Assembly (NCBI GenBank): GCA_964547725.1
Contig: CAZJOO010000006.1
Span: forward strand, 1-21,021
Length of the DNA: 21,021 nt
Source of the DNA: JAAZMU01 sp964547725
Lineage (GTDB): Bacteria > Patescibacteriota > Minisyncoccia > Minisyncoccales > Minisyncoccaceae
Reading direction: 5' to 3'
The first letter of the stretch is position 1. Each line of letters begins with the position of its first letter. The notes under the pieces were generated by a model, which was given only the letters and a program-made list of their open reading frames with translations, made no database searches and was not told the DNA's origin. Positions 6,256-13,514 of this stretch are shown in pieces. A program made the translations under genes and the position numbers.

Positions 6256-7956
6256 ATGGAAACAAAAGAAATAACACAAAACGAACCGTACCTTAAGATC
6301 ATCCCACTCGGAGGTCTAGGTGAGGTTGGAAGGAATATGACCCTTCTAGAATACAAGGATACTATCCTTGTTATAGATATGGGGTTCAGAATGCCCGAAG
6401 AAGGAATGCCTGGGATTGATTACATCATTCCAAACATTTCTTACTTAATAAAGAATAAAAAATATAAGAACATTGTCGGTGTTTTATTTACTCACGGACA
6501 CTACGATCACATCGGAGCCGTTCCTTATATCATGAATAGAATAGGAAATCCTCCTATGTATGCTGGTCCTTTAACAAAAGGGATTATTTTGAAGCGTCAA
6601 GAAGACGTTCCAATGCAGCCAAAACTAAAGATAACTGAAGTAAAAGACGGTTCAAAGATTGAACTAGGACCTTTCAAGGTAGAGTTTTTTAGACAAACAC
6701 ACACTATTCCAGATAACTTAGGAATGTTTATCGAAACACCAGCCGGAAATATAGTTCACACTTCTGATTATAAGTTTGATAAATATCCAGTAAATGAAGA
6801 ACCTTCTGACTTTGCTAACCTAACAAGACTTGGAAATAGAGGAGTTACTCTTTTAATGTCTGACTCAACTGGAGCAGAACAAGAAGGACACTCTTTGTCT
6901 GAAAGAGAAATTAACAAAAACTTAGCTGAGATTTTTAAGAAAACAAAAGGAAGAATTATTGTTGCTACCTTCTCTTCATTGATTAATAGAATTCAACAAA
7001 TAGTCACTCTTTCCGAAAAAAGTGGAAGAAAAGTAGCTGTTGTCGGACACTCAATGAAAACTAATATCTGGTTAACCAAAGAACTAGGACTATTAAAAGC
7101 AAAGAAAGGTACTATTTTAAAGAAAGTAAGTGAAGTTAATAATTATAAAGATGATGAAGTTACTATTATCTGTACTGGAGCTCAAGGAGAGGAAAGTGCT
7201 GGCTTAATGAAAATTGTTTTAAGAGAACACCCTACTGTTTCAATTAAACCAGGTGATACTATGATTTTCTCATCATCAGTTATTCCTGGAAACGAAAGAG
7301 CGGTTCAATCCTTAAAAGATGATTTACTAAGACAAAAAGCTATTATTTACCACTATGGTATGATGGATATTCACGCTGGAGGACACGCCAAACAAGACGA
7401 ACTAAAGGAAATGATGAAGATGATGCATCCAAAATTCTTCATGCCAATTCACGGACAATATTCCATGCTTGTTGGAAACTCTCTTTTAGCTCAAGAATGT
7501 GGGATTCCAGAAGAAAATGTTATCCTTGCTGATAATGGAAACATTATCAACTTGCAAAAGACTAAAGTCTATGTTGATAAAAAAGAAGTTCCTGCAAACT
7601 ATGTCATGGTTGATGGACTTGGAGTTGGAGACGTTGGAGAAGTTGTTTTGAGAGATAGACAAGCTTTAGCTGAAGACGGAATCTTTGTTATCATTGCTAT
7701 TGTTAATAGAAAAACTGGAAAAGTTCAAACTTCCCCAGACATTATTTCAAGAGGTTTTGTTTACTTAAAAGAATCACAAGAATTGCTTGCTGAAACTAGA
7801 AGAAGAATTATTCTTTCAATCGAAGGAGCAACTGGTTCAAGCAAGATAGTAAACTGGACTTATATGAAAGATAAGATAAGAGATGACATTGGAGACTTTT
7901 TGTTCAAAAAAACAGAAAGACGTCCAATGGTATTACCAGTAATAATTGAAGTATAA
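6256..7956 (+). CDS. rnj: Ribonuclease J (metallo-beta-lactamase/beta-CASP)
   Basis: RNase J is a zinc-dependent endonuclease and 5'-3' exonuclease that turns over and matures mRNA and rRNA. The 566-residue protein follows Bacillus RNase J closely: IIPLGGLGEVGRN at the start, metal site HGHYDH at 80-85, PGNIVHTSDYKFD, LLSDST, the beta-CASP segment with ATFSS.INRIQQ, CTGAQGE, PGDT..FSSS.IPGNE, PKFFMPIHGQY, and the C-terminal domain ending RRPMVLPVIIEV. HGHYDH replaces the more usual HGHEDH, and HGQY replaces HGEY. An in-frame TTG 11 codons upstream is open, but the product is then out of line with the family. trpS starts four bases after the stop. I see no convincing promoter in the 111-base gap before it. 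Confidence 0.95.
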   Translation: METKEITQNEPYLKIIPLGGLGEVGRNMTLLEYKDTILVIDMGFRMPEEGMPGIDYIIPNISYLIKNKKYKNIVGVLFTHGHYDHIGAVPYIMNRIGNPPMYAGPLTKGIILKRQEDVPMQPKLKITEVKDGSKIELGPFKVEFFRQTHTIPDNLGMFIETPAGNIVHTSDYKFDKYPVNEEPSDFANLTRLGNRGVTLLMSDSTGAEQEGHSLSEREINKNLAEIFKKTKGRIIVATFSSLINRIQQIVTLSEKSGRKVAVVGHSMKTNIWLTKELGLLKAKKGTILKKVSEVNNYKDDEVTIICTGAQGEESAGLMKIVLREHPTVSIKPGDTMIFSSSVIPGNERAVQSLKDDLLRQKAIIYHYGMMDIHAGGHAKQDELKEMMKMMHPKFFMPIHGQYSMLVGNSLLAQECGIPEENVILADNGNIINLQKTKVYVDKKEVPANYVMVDGLGVGDVGEVVLRDRQALAEDGIFVIIAIVNRKTGKVQTSPDIISRGFVYLKESQELLAETRRRIILSIEGATGSSKIVNWTYMKDKIRDDIGDFLFKKTERRPMVLPVIIEV

Positions 7957-7960
7957 AAAT

Positions 7961-8938
7961 ATGAAAATATTTAGCGGAGTACGTCCAACAGGAGAAATCC
8001 ATTTAGGAAATTATTTAGGAGCTATCAAACAATGGGTTGATTATCAAAATGATAATGAATGTTTCTTTTCTGTTGTTGATTGGCACGCTATCACTACTCC
8101 CTATGACCCAAAAACTCTTCAGAACAAGATTTTTGATCTTGCTGTCACTTACCTTTCAGCAGGAATAGACCCTGACAAATGTGCCTTTTTTATTCAATCA
8201 CAAGTTAAAGAACACGTAGAGTTAACATGGCTCTTAGGAACAATTATTCCTATGGGAGAACTTCAAAGAATGACTCAGTTCAAAGATAAGTCCAAGCAGC
8301 ACAAAGAATATGTTAATGCTGGACTTTTAAACTACCCTGTTTTAATGGCTGCTGATATTTTACTCTACAAAGCAGAAGAAGTGCCAATAGGAAAAGACCA
8401 AAAACAACACGTTGAACTTGCTAGAAACGTTGCCGAAAAGTTTAACAAAACTTATGGAGATACTTTTCCCCTTCCAAAACCATTCATCCCAAAAGAACAA
8501 GCTAAGATTATGTCTTTAAGAGACCCTGAAAAGAAAATGTCAAAATCAGGAGACCAAAAAGGATGTATTAATTTGTTTGAAGATGCTGAAAGTATTAGAA
8601 AGAAAATAATGTCTGCTTCTACTGATTCAGAAAAAGAAATAAGGTATGATGAAGAAAATAAGAAAGGAATCTCGAATCTTTTAGCTATTTATTCTGCTTT
8701 TTCGAGAAAGTCAATTAAAGAAATAGAAAAAGAATATATAAATAAAAGCTATGCTGACTTTAAGTCAGATTTAGCAGAGTTACTTATATCAAAGCTAGAA
8801 AAATTCAAAGCGAAACGAGACGAATATTACAAAGATCCAAAACTTGTTTGGGACATGCTAGACAAAGGAGCAGAAAAAGCAAGAAAAGAAGCTCAAAAAA
8901 CAATGGAAGAAGTTAGAAAAAAAATGGGACTTAAATAG
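7961..8938 (+). CDS. trpS: Tryptophan-tRNA ligase
   Basis: It charges tRNA-Trp with tryptophan. The 325-residue class I synthetase has MKIFSGVRPTGEIHLGNYLGA at its N-terminus (HLGN at 14-17 is the HIGH-type motif), GDQKGCI after the KMSKS loop (192-196), and VPIGKDQKQHVELAR in the middle, all typical. Length is normal. A TTG five codons earlier lies inside the RNase J gene; the ATG gives the standard family N-terminus. It is the second gene after rnj, and its own stop codon is part of a terminator hairpin. Confidence 0.96.
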   Translation: MKIFSGVRPTGEIHLGNYLGAIKQWVDYQNDNECFFSVVDWHAITTPYDPKTLQNKIFDLAVTYLSAGIDPDKCAFFIQSQVKEHVELTWLLGTIIPMGELQRMTQFKDKSKQHKEYVNAGLLNYPVLMAADILLYKAEEVPIGKDQKQHVELARNVAEKFNKTYGDTFPLPKPFIPKEQAKIMSLRDPEKKMSKSGDQKGCINLFEDAESIRKKIMSASTDSEKEIRYDEENKKGISNLLAIYSAFSRKSIKEIEKEYINKSYADFKSDLAELLISKLEKFKAKRDEYYKDPKLVWDMLDKGAEKARKEAQKTMEEVRKKMGLK

Positions 8939-8949
8939 TCCCTTTTTTT
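8917..8949. terminator. Bidirectional terminator between trpS and the phosphomannomutase gene
   Basis: GGGACT (8926-8931) and AGTCCC (8937-8942) form a six-base stem around TAAAT. T follows on the plus strand (8943-8949) and A precedes (8917-8924), so it works in both directions. It includes the trpS stop codon and touches the stop of the opposing gene. Confidence 0.85.
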
Positions 8950-10255
8950 ATCCTTGTATTATTTTAGTTAACTCTTTTTCTTTTTCTTTCAAGAGTTTAC
9001 TTGTTTTGGCTTCAATGATAAGCCTTAGAACAGGCTCTGTGTTAGAAGCTCGAACTAAGAACCAGAAGTCTTCATATTCCACTCTCAATCCATCTATCTT
9101 CGTCTTTTTACCGTTACTATATCCCCTTTCTATTTCTTTTAGTATTTTTTTCTTATCCTTTACCTCAAAATTAATCTCTCCTGAATGAAAGTATTTTTGG
9201 TAAGGCTTAACTAACTCAGAAAACTTTTTAGAAGATAACTTAATTTGCTCTAGAATTTTAAACAAAGCAAAAAATGGAGCTTCAAAACAATACTTGTCAT
9301 TTAAATAAAAGTGTCCGGTATATTCCCCTCCCAAATAGATTTTATTCTTCTTCATTATTTGTTTGATAAAAGAGTGCCCTATTCGGCTTCTTAAAGCTTT
9401 TTCTCCAGCAACTTCTTCTATAATCTTAGAGCATCTTAAATCACAAAGTACTTTTGTTCCAAGAATATCAGCCAGAAGAGCTAAGACAATATCAAAAGAA
9501 ACCACTTTTCCGTTTTCGTCCAAAAAAGCAATCCTGTCCCCGTCTCCGTCAAAAGAAATCCCTAAATCAAGCTTTTTTTCTTTAATTAAAGCTACTAATT
9601 GCTTTAAATTATTTTTTGGAAGTGGGTCTGGGTTGTGATTAGGAAAACTAGAATCAAGTTCCTTGTTTATATGAAAAATTTTTAAATTCGTATTCTTTAA
9701 AGCTTTTTCTACTATTATCCCTGGAACGGCATTAGCAGTATCAATTCCTATTCTTAAATTAAAGTCCTTCAAGTCAAAACCTTGTTTGATAAACTTAAGA
9801 TATTCATTCGAGATATTTTTTTTAAACAATTTTCCTTTTTTCTTTCCTTCCCCTTCTATTTTTTCAAAAATATCTTTAATTTCTTTAAGTCCACTATCTT
9901 CAGCAACAGGAGCTGCTAATTTAGAAACCACTTTAAACCCATTATATTCCTTTGGATTATGACTAGCGGTAATCATAATTCCTCCATCTCCTTTCAAAAA
10001 ACAATCAGCGAAGTAAAACATTGGTGTTGTTGATAGTCCAATATCAAAAACTGTTCCTCCTTCGTCTATAATCCCCTTCTTTAAACTCTTGAAAATCTCT
10101 GGAGAAGATATTCTATTATCTCTTCCTATTACTATTTTGGGGTGATTTTTATTTAAAAAAATAACAAAAGAACGCCCTAGTTTATAGGCAACTTCTTCAT
10201 CTATGTCTTGACCATAAATTCCTCTTATATCGTAAGCTTTAAAAATATTACTCAT
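8948..10255 (-). CDS. Phosphomannomutase/phosphoglucomutase
   Basis: It moves phosphate between C1 and C6 of hexoses (mannose or glucose phosphates), feeding sugar-nucleotide and surface glycan synthesis. The 435-residue alpha-D-phosphohexomutase has FKAYDIRGIYG at the start, the catalytic phosphoserine loop TASHNP (96-101), the metal loop DGDGDR, the sugar-specificity loop GGEYTGH (usually GGE.SGH) and the phosphate-binding RASNTEP. Length fits the AlgC/ManB group. The ATG overlaps the last eight bases of the upstream pilin gene, so translation is probably coupled. Whether mannose or glucose is preferred cannot be read from the sequence. Confidence 0.92.
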   Translation of the reverse strand: MSNIFKAYDIRGIYGQDIDEEVAYKLGRSFVIFLNKNHPKIVIGRDNRISSPEIFKSLKKGIIDEGGTVFDIGLSTTPMFYFADCFLKGDGGIMITASHNPKEYNGFKVVSKLAAPVAEDSGLKEIKDIFEKIEGEGKKKGKLFKKNISNEYLKFIKQGFDLKDFNLRIGIDTANAVPGIIVEKALKNTNLKIFHINKELDSSFPNHNPDPLPKNNLKQLVALIKEKKLDLGISFDGDGDRIAFLDENGKVVSFDIVLALLADILGTKVLCDLRCSKIIEEVAGEKALRSRIGHSFIKQIMKKNKIYLGGEYTGHFYLNDKYCFEAPFFALFKILEQIKLSSKKFSELVKPYQKYFHSGEINFEVKDKKKILKEIERGYSNGKKTKIDGLRVEYEDFWFLVRASNTEPVLRLIIEAKTSKLLKEKEKELTKIIQG

Positions 10256-11159
10256 TTGTAGCTAAATTTATCATTTTATCATTATAATCTTGTTTTGAAA
10301 TTCCTCCATTTTGAAAAAGAGAATCTAATCCTGCTATATAATTTTGTTTTACCTCAGAAACAGAAAGAGCCCCTTTGTACATTCTAATCTGATCCATCAT
10401 TCCTTTAAAAGGATCAAGGTAACCATCTCCGATCCAAAAATTAGACGTCGAACTAACCGCGGCCGCATAATTTGCAGTAATGGGAGTTGCCTTTTTACCA
10501 TTAATATACCAAGTTATTTTCATAACACTAGGATCTAAATTTCTAACAAAAACTATATGATTCCAAGAATTAGGAATAACATATAAAGAACTTCCGGCGC
10601 CTTGATAAGGCTGTGCGTTAGTTCCCGCTGTTCCGTAATAAAAATTTAAGGTTTTTGATGGTTCTTGCACGACTGACATTTCTCCCCCAAAAGACTTGTG
10701 AATAATACTTCTTCTAACCGTAAAATCTGTAGGATAAATCCATAATTCAAAAGACATCGAACCCGTTATCTTTAAACTATTCCCCACACCTTGGCCATAA
10801 TTAATATAAGCTTCTGTTACGCCATTAAACTCTAAACATTTTCCAGAAATACAAGAGGCTTCATCTCTTACAATTATATTCCCTGTAACTGTTCCATTAT
10901 TATAACCCCAAGTATCTTTCACGTCATTAACTGTTGCCGTAAGTCCAGCTGCCGTTGACCCCTCAAAAGCCCATTCTGATACTAAAATTTCTGGGTTTTT
11001 TGCCTTAAAACTCTCTCCTTGACTCAAGGCTTTCATCATTTCTTCTTCGTCAAAAGCATCTTGCGAATTAAAAATCAAAATACTAGATAAAATCCCAATA
11101 ATTACTACAACGAGCAACATTTCTATAAGAGTAAATGATTTTGTTCTTTTGTTTGCCAT
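10248..11159 (-). CDS. Type IV pilin-like protein with LamG/concanavalin-type domain and SHOCT-like tail
   Basis: The 303-residue protein begins MANKRTKSFTLIEM and continues with a long hydrophobic helix. This is a class III (prepilin peptidase) signal with Phe at +1 and Glu at +5, though Ser, not the usual Gly, is at -1. Residues about 60-260 have the LamG-like pattern (CLEFNG...YINYG, FELWIYP, SWNHIVFVRN, WYINGKK, F.IGDG, FKGMMDQIRMYKGALS), a carbohydrate- or protein-binding jelly roll. The last 40 residues share with two other pilins here a tail (AGLDSL then GGISKQDYN). An upstream ATG at 11217-11219 would add 20 residues, but that stretch contains the promoter. It overlaps the phosphohexomutase gene. 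Confidence 0.85.
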   Translation of the reverse strand: MANKRTKSFTLIEMLLVVVIIGILSSILIFNSQDAFDEEEMMKALSQGESFKAKNPEILVSEWAFEGSTAAGLTATVNDVKDTWGYNNGTVTGNIIVRDEASCISGKCLEFNGVTEAYINYGQGVGNSLKITGSMSFELWIYPTDFTVRRSIIHKSFGGEMSVVQEPSKTLNFYYGTAGTNAQPYQGAGSSLYVIPNSWNHIVFVRNLDPSVMKITWYINGKKATPITANYAAAVSSTSNFWIGDGYLDPFKGMMDQIRMYKGALSVSEVKQNYIAGLDSLFQNGGISKQDYNDKMINLATNE

Positions 11160-11168
11160 ATTATGCCC

Positions 11169-11197
11169 ATTATAACAAAATACTTGACCAATTGCAA
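11169..11197 (-). promoter_or_regulatory. Sigma-70-type promoter of the pilin/LamG gene
   Basis: On the minus strand, TTGCAA (11192-11197), 17 bases, then TATAAT (11169-11174) with an extended TG motif. Nine bases separate the -10 box from the ATG, so the leader is only 2-3 nt. Confidence 0.75.
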
Positions 11198-11212
11198 TAA
11201 AATTGCTATATT
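11184..11212 (+). promoter_or_regulatory. Sigma-70-type promoter of rpsF-ssb-rpsR
   Basis: TTGACC (11184-11189), 17 bases, TATATT (11207-11212), with TG one base before the -10 box. The predicted leader is about 23 nt. Its -35 side interlocks with the divergent pilin promoter over 14 bases. Confidence 0.75.
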
Positions 11213-11242
11213 TAGTCATATAGATTAAAGAATAAAAGAATT

Positions 11243-11698
11243 ATGAATTTTTACGAATTTAACTTACTAGTAACATCTGATTTTTCAGAAGAAAAGATAG
11301 CTTCTTTTAGCAAAGATTTAGCTTCAGAATTAAAAGAGTTTGGAGAAATTATAGGCGAAGTTGATTTTAAACAAAGAAAATTAGCTTATACTATCAACAA
11401 ACAAGGAGAAGCTTGGCTTACTGTTTTTGTTTTCTCTCTTAAAGGAGATGATAAAAAACAAGCCTTATTAAGTATTGAAAAAATACTAAAAGAAAAGAAA
11501 GAAATATTAAGATACTTAATTTTAGCAAAGAAAGAACTTGTTGAAAAAGTAAAAGAAAGAAGAAGAAGCATTGAAAACAGAGATGCGGGAAAGAAACTTG
11601 CTCCAAAAGAGGAAGTAGTAATAGAAAAGGTAGCACCAACTGAAGAAAACTTAGAAAAAATAAACGAAAAAGTAGAAGAATTATTAAAAGAAGAATAA
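11243..11698 (+). CDS. rpsF: 30S ribosomal protein S6 (bS6)
   Basis: bS6 binds the central domain of 16S rRNA together with bS18. The first about 95 residues fit the S6 fold (NFYEFNLLVTSDFSEEKI, RKLAYTINKQGEAWLTVFVFSL, ILRYLILAKKE). The remaining 55 residues are a charged Lys/Glu-rich extension that is longer than in E. coli. It heads the classic rpsF-ssb-rpsR operon. The leader is too short to hold the known S6:S18 autoregulatory RNA structure. There is no Shine-Dalgarno sequence. Confidence 0.93.
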   Translation: MNFYEFNLLVTSDFSEEKIASFSKDLASELKEFGEIIGEVDFKQRKLAYTINKQGEAWLTVFVFSLKGDDKKQALLSIEKILKEKKEILRYLILAKKELVEKVKERRRSIENRDAGKKLAPKEEVVIEKVAPTEENLEKINEKVEELLKEE

Positions 11699-11716
11699 AT
11701 AATAAATTCTTATAAA

Positions 11717-12166
11717 ATGAATCTAAATAAAGTTTATTTAATTGGTAGAGTTGCAGGAGACATAGAGCTACTAAACACTCCAACAGGAAAGAAGGTTTGT
11801 AGATTCTCTCTTGCCACAAGTAGAAATTGGAAAGGAGCTAACGGAGAGAAAAAAGAAGAGACAAATTTCCATAATGTAGTTTTATGGGAAAAATTAGCAG
11901 AAATTGTTAGTACCTATTCTGCCAAAGGAAGTCTCCTTATGGTTGAAGGAAGAATACAAAACCGTTCCTACGACGACAAAGAAGGTAAGAAAAGATATGT
12001 TACTGAAATTATCGGTGAAAATATCCAATTAGGACCAAAATCAAGCAACGCTTCAAATAGTTCTGCTCCAAAAGAAGGAGTTAAGAAACAAAAAGAAGAG
12101 GAAGTAGAAGAAGAACTTCCTGTTATTGACGAAGAAGAGATTGATATTAAAGATATACCATTTTAA
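11717..12166 (+). CDS. ssb: Single-stranded DNA-binding protein
   Basis: SSB coats single-stranded DNA in replication, repair and recombination. The 149-residue protein has the OB-fold in residues 1-108 (MNLNKVYLIGRVAGDIEL, CRFSLATSRNWK, NFHNVVLWEKLAEIVSTYSAKGSLLMVEGRIQ, RYVTEIIGENI). A Ser/Lys/Glu-rich linker follows, ending in the acidic tip DIKDIPF, which recruits partner proteins. It lies in the standard place between rpsF and rpsR. recA is close by, on the other strand. Confidence 0.95.
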   Translation: MNLNKVYLIGRVAGDIELLNTPTGKKVCRFSLATSRNWKGANGEKKEETNFHNVVLWEKLAEIVSTYSAKGSLLMVEGRIQNRSYDDKEGKKRYVTEIIGENIQLGPKSSNASNSSAPKEGVKKQKEEEVEEELPVIDEEEIDIKDIPF

Positions 12167-12180
12167 AGACAAAGAATAAT

Positions 12181-12387
12181 ATGAACATGAATAATTGTTA
12201 TTTCTGTAAAAAGAATATAAACGAAATTGATTTTAAGGACACAAACACTCTTCAAAATTATATTTCAAGATCAAGCAAACTTAAGAACAAAAAGAAAACA
12301 AATCTTTGTACAAAACATCAAAGAAAAGTTGCTCTTGCTATTAAGAGAGCTAGATTCTTGGCACTAATGCCTTATATCCCTGAATAA
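12181..12387 (+). CDS. rpsR: 30S ribosomal protein S18 (bS18)
   Basis: The 68-residue protein has CYFCKKN near the start, then IDFKD and the diagnostic C-terminal half with LCTKHQRKVALAIKRARFLALMPY. The CxxC with a later Cys and His suggests the zinc-binding form of S18. It starts at ATG 12181; a second ATG at 12187 is equally possible, as neither has a Shine-Dalgarno sequence. It is the last gene of the operon, ended by a hairpin terminator seven bases past the stop. Confidence 0.93.
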   Translation: MNMNNCYFCKKNINEIDFKDTNTLQNYISRSSKLKNKKKTNLCTKHQRKVALAIKRARFLALMPYIPE

Positions 12388-12417
12388 AAAATTCCCTCTT
12401 TCGAGGGTCTTTTTTTT
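12386..12417. terminator. Bidirectional terminator between rpsR and recA
   Basis: CCCTC (12394-12398) and GAGGG (12403-12407) pair around four bases. The minus-strand loop is GAAA, a stable tetraloop. Eight T follow on the plus strand and six A precede, so it can serve both converging genes. Confidence 0.85.
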
Positions 12418-13471
12418 ATTCTTCTTTTTCTTTCTTTTTATCTTCCTTTGGAGAATCTTCTTCCTTTATTTTTTTAATTACCGCTTTCTTCAAATCTTCA
12501 TATACCTTAGGATTCTCTTTTAAGAAAAGCTTAGAGGCTTCTACTCCGTTCCCTAATTTCATATCTCCAAAAGAATAATGAGCTCCTGCTTTGGTAATAA
12601 CGGCTTCTTTGGCAGCTAAATTAATAAGCTCTGATTCTTTAGAAATTCCTTCAGCGTAATAAATATCAAACTCAGCTGTTTGGAATGGAGCCGCAACCTT
12701 ATTCTTAACAACCTTTACTTTAATTCTAGAACCAACTACAGACTCCCCTTGTTTGATTTGAGCAATACGTCTTAATTCTAACCTGACAGAAGCATAAAAC
12801 TTTAAAGCCACTCCGCCAGGTGTTGTTTCTGGATTACCAAACATAATACCAATCTTCATTCTTGTCTGATTCAAGAAAATAACGATAGTGTTTGTTTTGG
12901 CAATAATTGAAGATAGTTTTCTCAAAGCTTGAGACATTAATCTTGCTTGAAGACCAATCTGTTGATCCCCAACTTCTCCAGCAACTTCTGCTTTTGGAAC
13001 AAGAGCAGCCACAGAATCAATAACAATAACGTCAACATCTTCTGACCTTACAAGCTTCTCTACTATTTGAAGAGCTTGCTCTCCTGAATCTGGTTGAGCG
13101 ATAAGCAAATCATTAAGATTAACGCCTATCCTTTTAGCATATTCTGGATCTAAGGCATGTTCGGCGTCAATAAAAGCGGCCACACCTCCCTTTTTTTGAG
13201 CCTCAGCAATAATACTTAAAGAAAGAGTGGTTTTTCCAGCACTTTCCCCTCCATAGATTTCAATGATTCTTCCTCTTGGAACACCCATCACCCCTAAAGC
13301 TAAATCTGTTGTCAGCGATCCTGTTGGGATAACATCAACATCAACTTTTCTAACATCGCTCAATTTCATAATCGCCCCCTCTCCGAAACTATCTCTAATT
13401 TCTGCAATTGCTTCCTCTAAATTAATTTTCTCTTTTTTCTCGGTTTTTTCTTTTTTTACTTTTTTGTACAT
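12416..13471 (-). CDS. recA: Recombinase RecA
   Basis: RecA forms filaments on single-stranded DNA for strand exchange and repair. The 351-residue protein has Walker A GGESAGKTT (74-82, usually GPESSGKTT), DAEHALD at 102-108, Walker B VIVID (148-152), the L2 region NQTRMKIGIMFGNPETTPGG (201-220) and a Lys/Glu-rich C-terminal tail. The N-terminus carries an additional run of lysines. A strong promoter sits just upstream, overlapping the ftsK stop codon. I see no LexA-type operator in that short gap, so SOS control is not evident. Confidence 0.97.
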   Translation of the reverse strand: MYKKVKKEKTEKKEKINLEEAIAEIRDSFGEGAIMKLSDVRKVDVDVIPTGSLTTDLALGVMGVPRGRIIEIYGGESAGKTTLSLSIIAEAQKKGGVAAFIDAEHALDPEYAKRIGVNLNDLLIAQPDSGEQALQIVEKLVRSEDVDVIVIDSVAALVPKAEVAGEVGDQQIGLQARLMSQALRKLSSIIAKTNTIVIFLNQTRMKIGIMFGNPETTPGGVALKFYASVRLELRRIAQIKQGESVVGSRIKVKVVKNKVAAPFQTAEFDIYYAEGISKESELINLAAKEAVITKAGAHYSFGDMKLGNGVEASKLFLKENPKVYEDLKKAVIKKIKEEDSPKEDKKKEKEE

Positions 13472-13484
13472 ATTTTTCGAATAA

Positions 13485-13513
13485 ATTATACCTATTATTT
13501 TATTTTAAAGCAA
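13485..13513 (-). promoter_or_regulatory. Sigma-70-type promoter of recA
   Basis: On the minus strand, TTGCTT (13508-13513), 17 bases, TATAAT (13485-13490). The -35 box lies one base past the ftsK TGA stop. Thirteen bases separate the -10 box from the ATG, giving a leader of about 6 nt. Confidence 0.7.
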
Positions 13514-13514
13514 A

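Noticed and set aside
11213..11242. S6:S18-binding regulatory RNA leader upstream of rpsF
   Set aside because: The leader is only about 23-30 bases and A/T-rich, with no hairpin of the known kind.
11439..11819. 126-residue open frame on the minus strand over rpsF and ssb
   Set aside because: The product is a leucine/phenylalanine-rich antisense shadow of Lys/Glu-rich rpsF coding sequence, with no promoter or ribosome binding site.
13472..13514. LexA/SOS box before recA
   Set aside because: The 43-base gap holds only the promoter; no palindrome resembling CTGT-N8-ACAG or GAAC-N4-GTTC is present.
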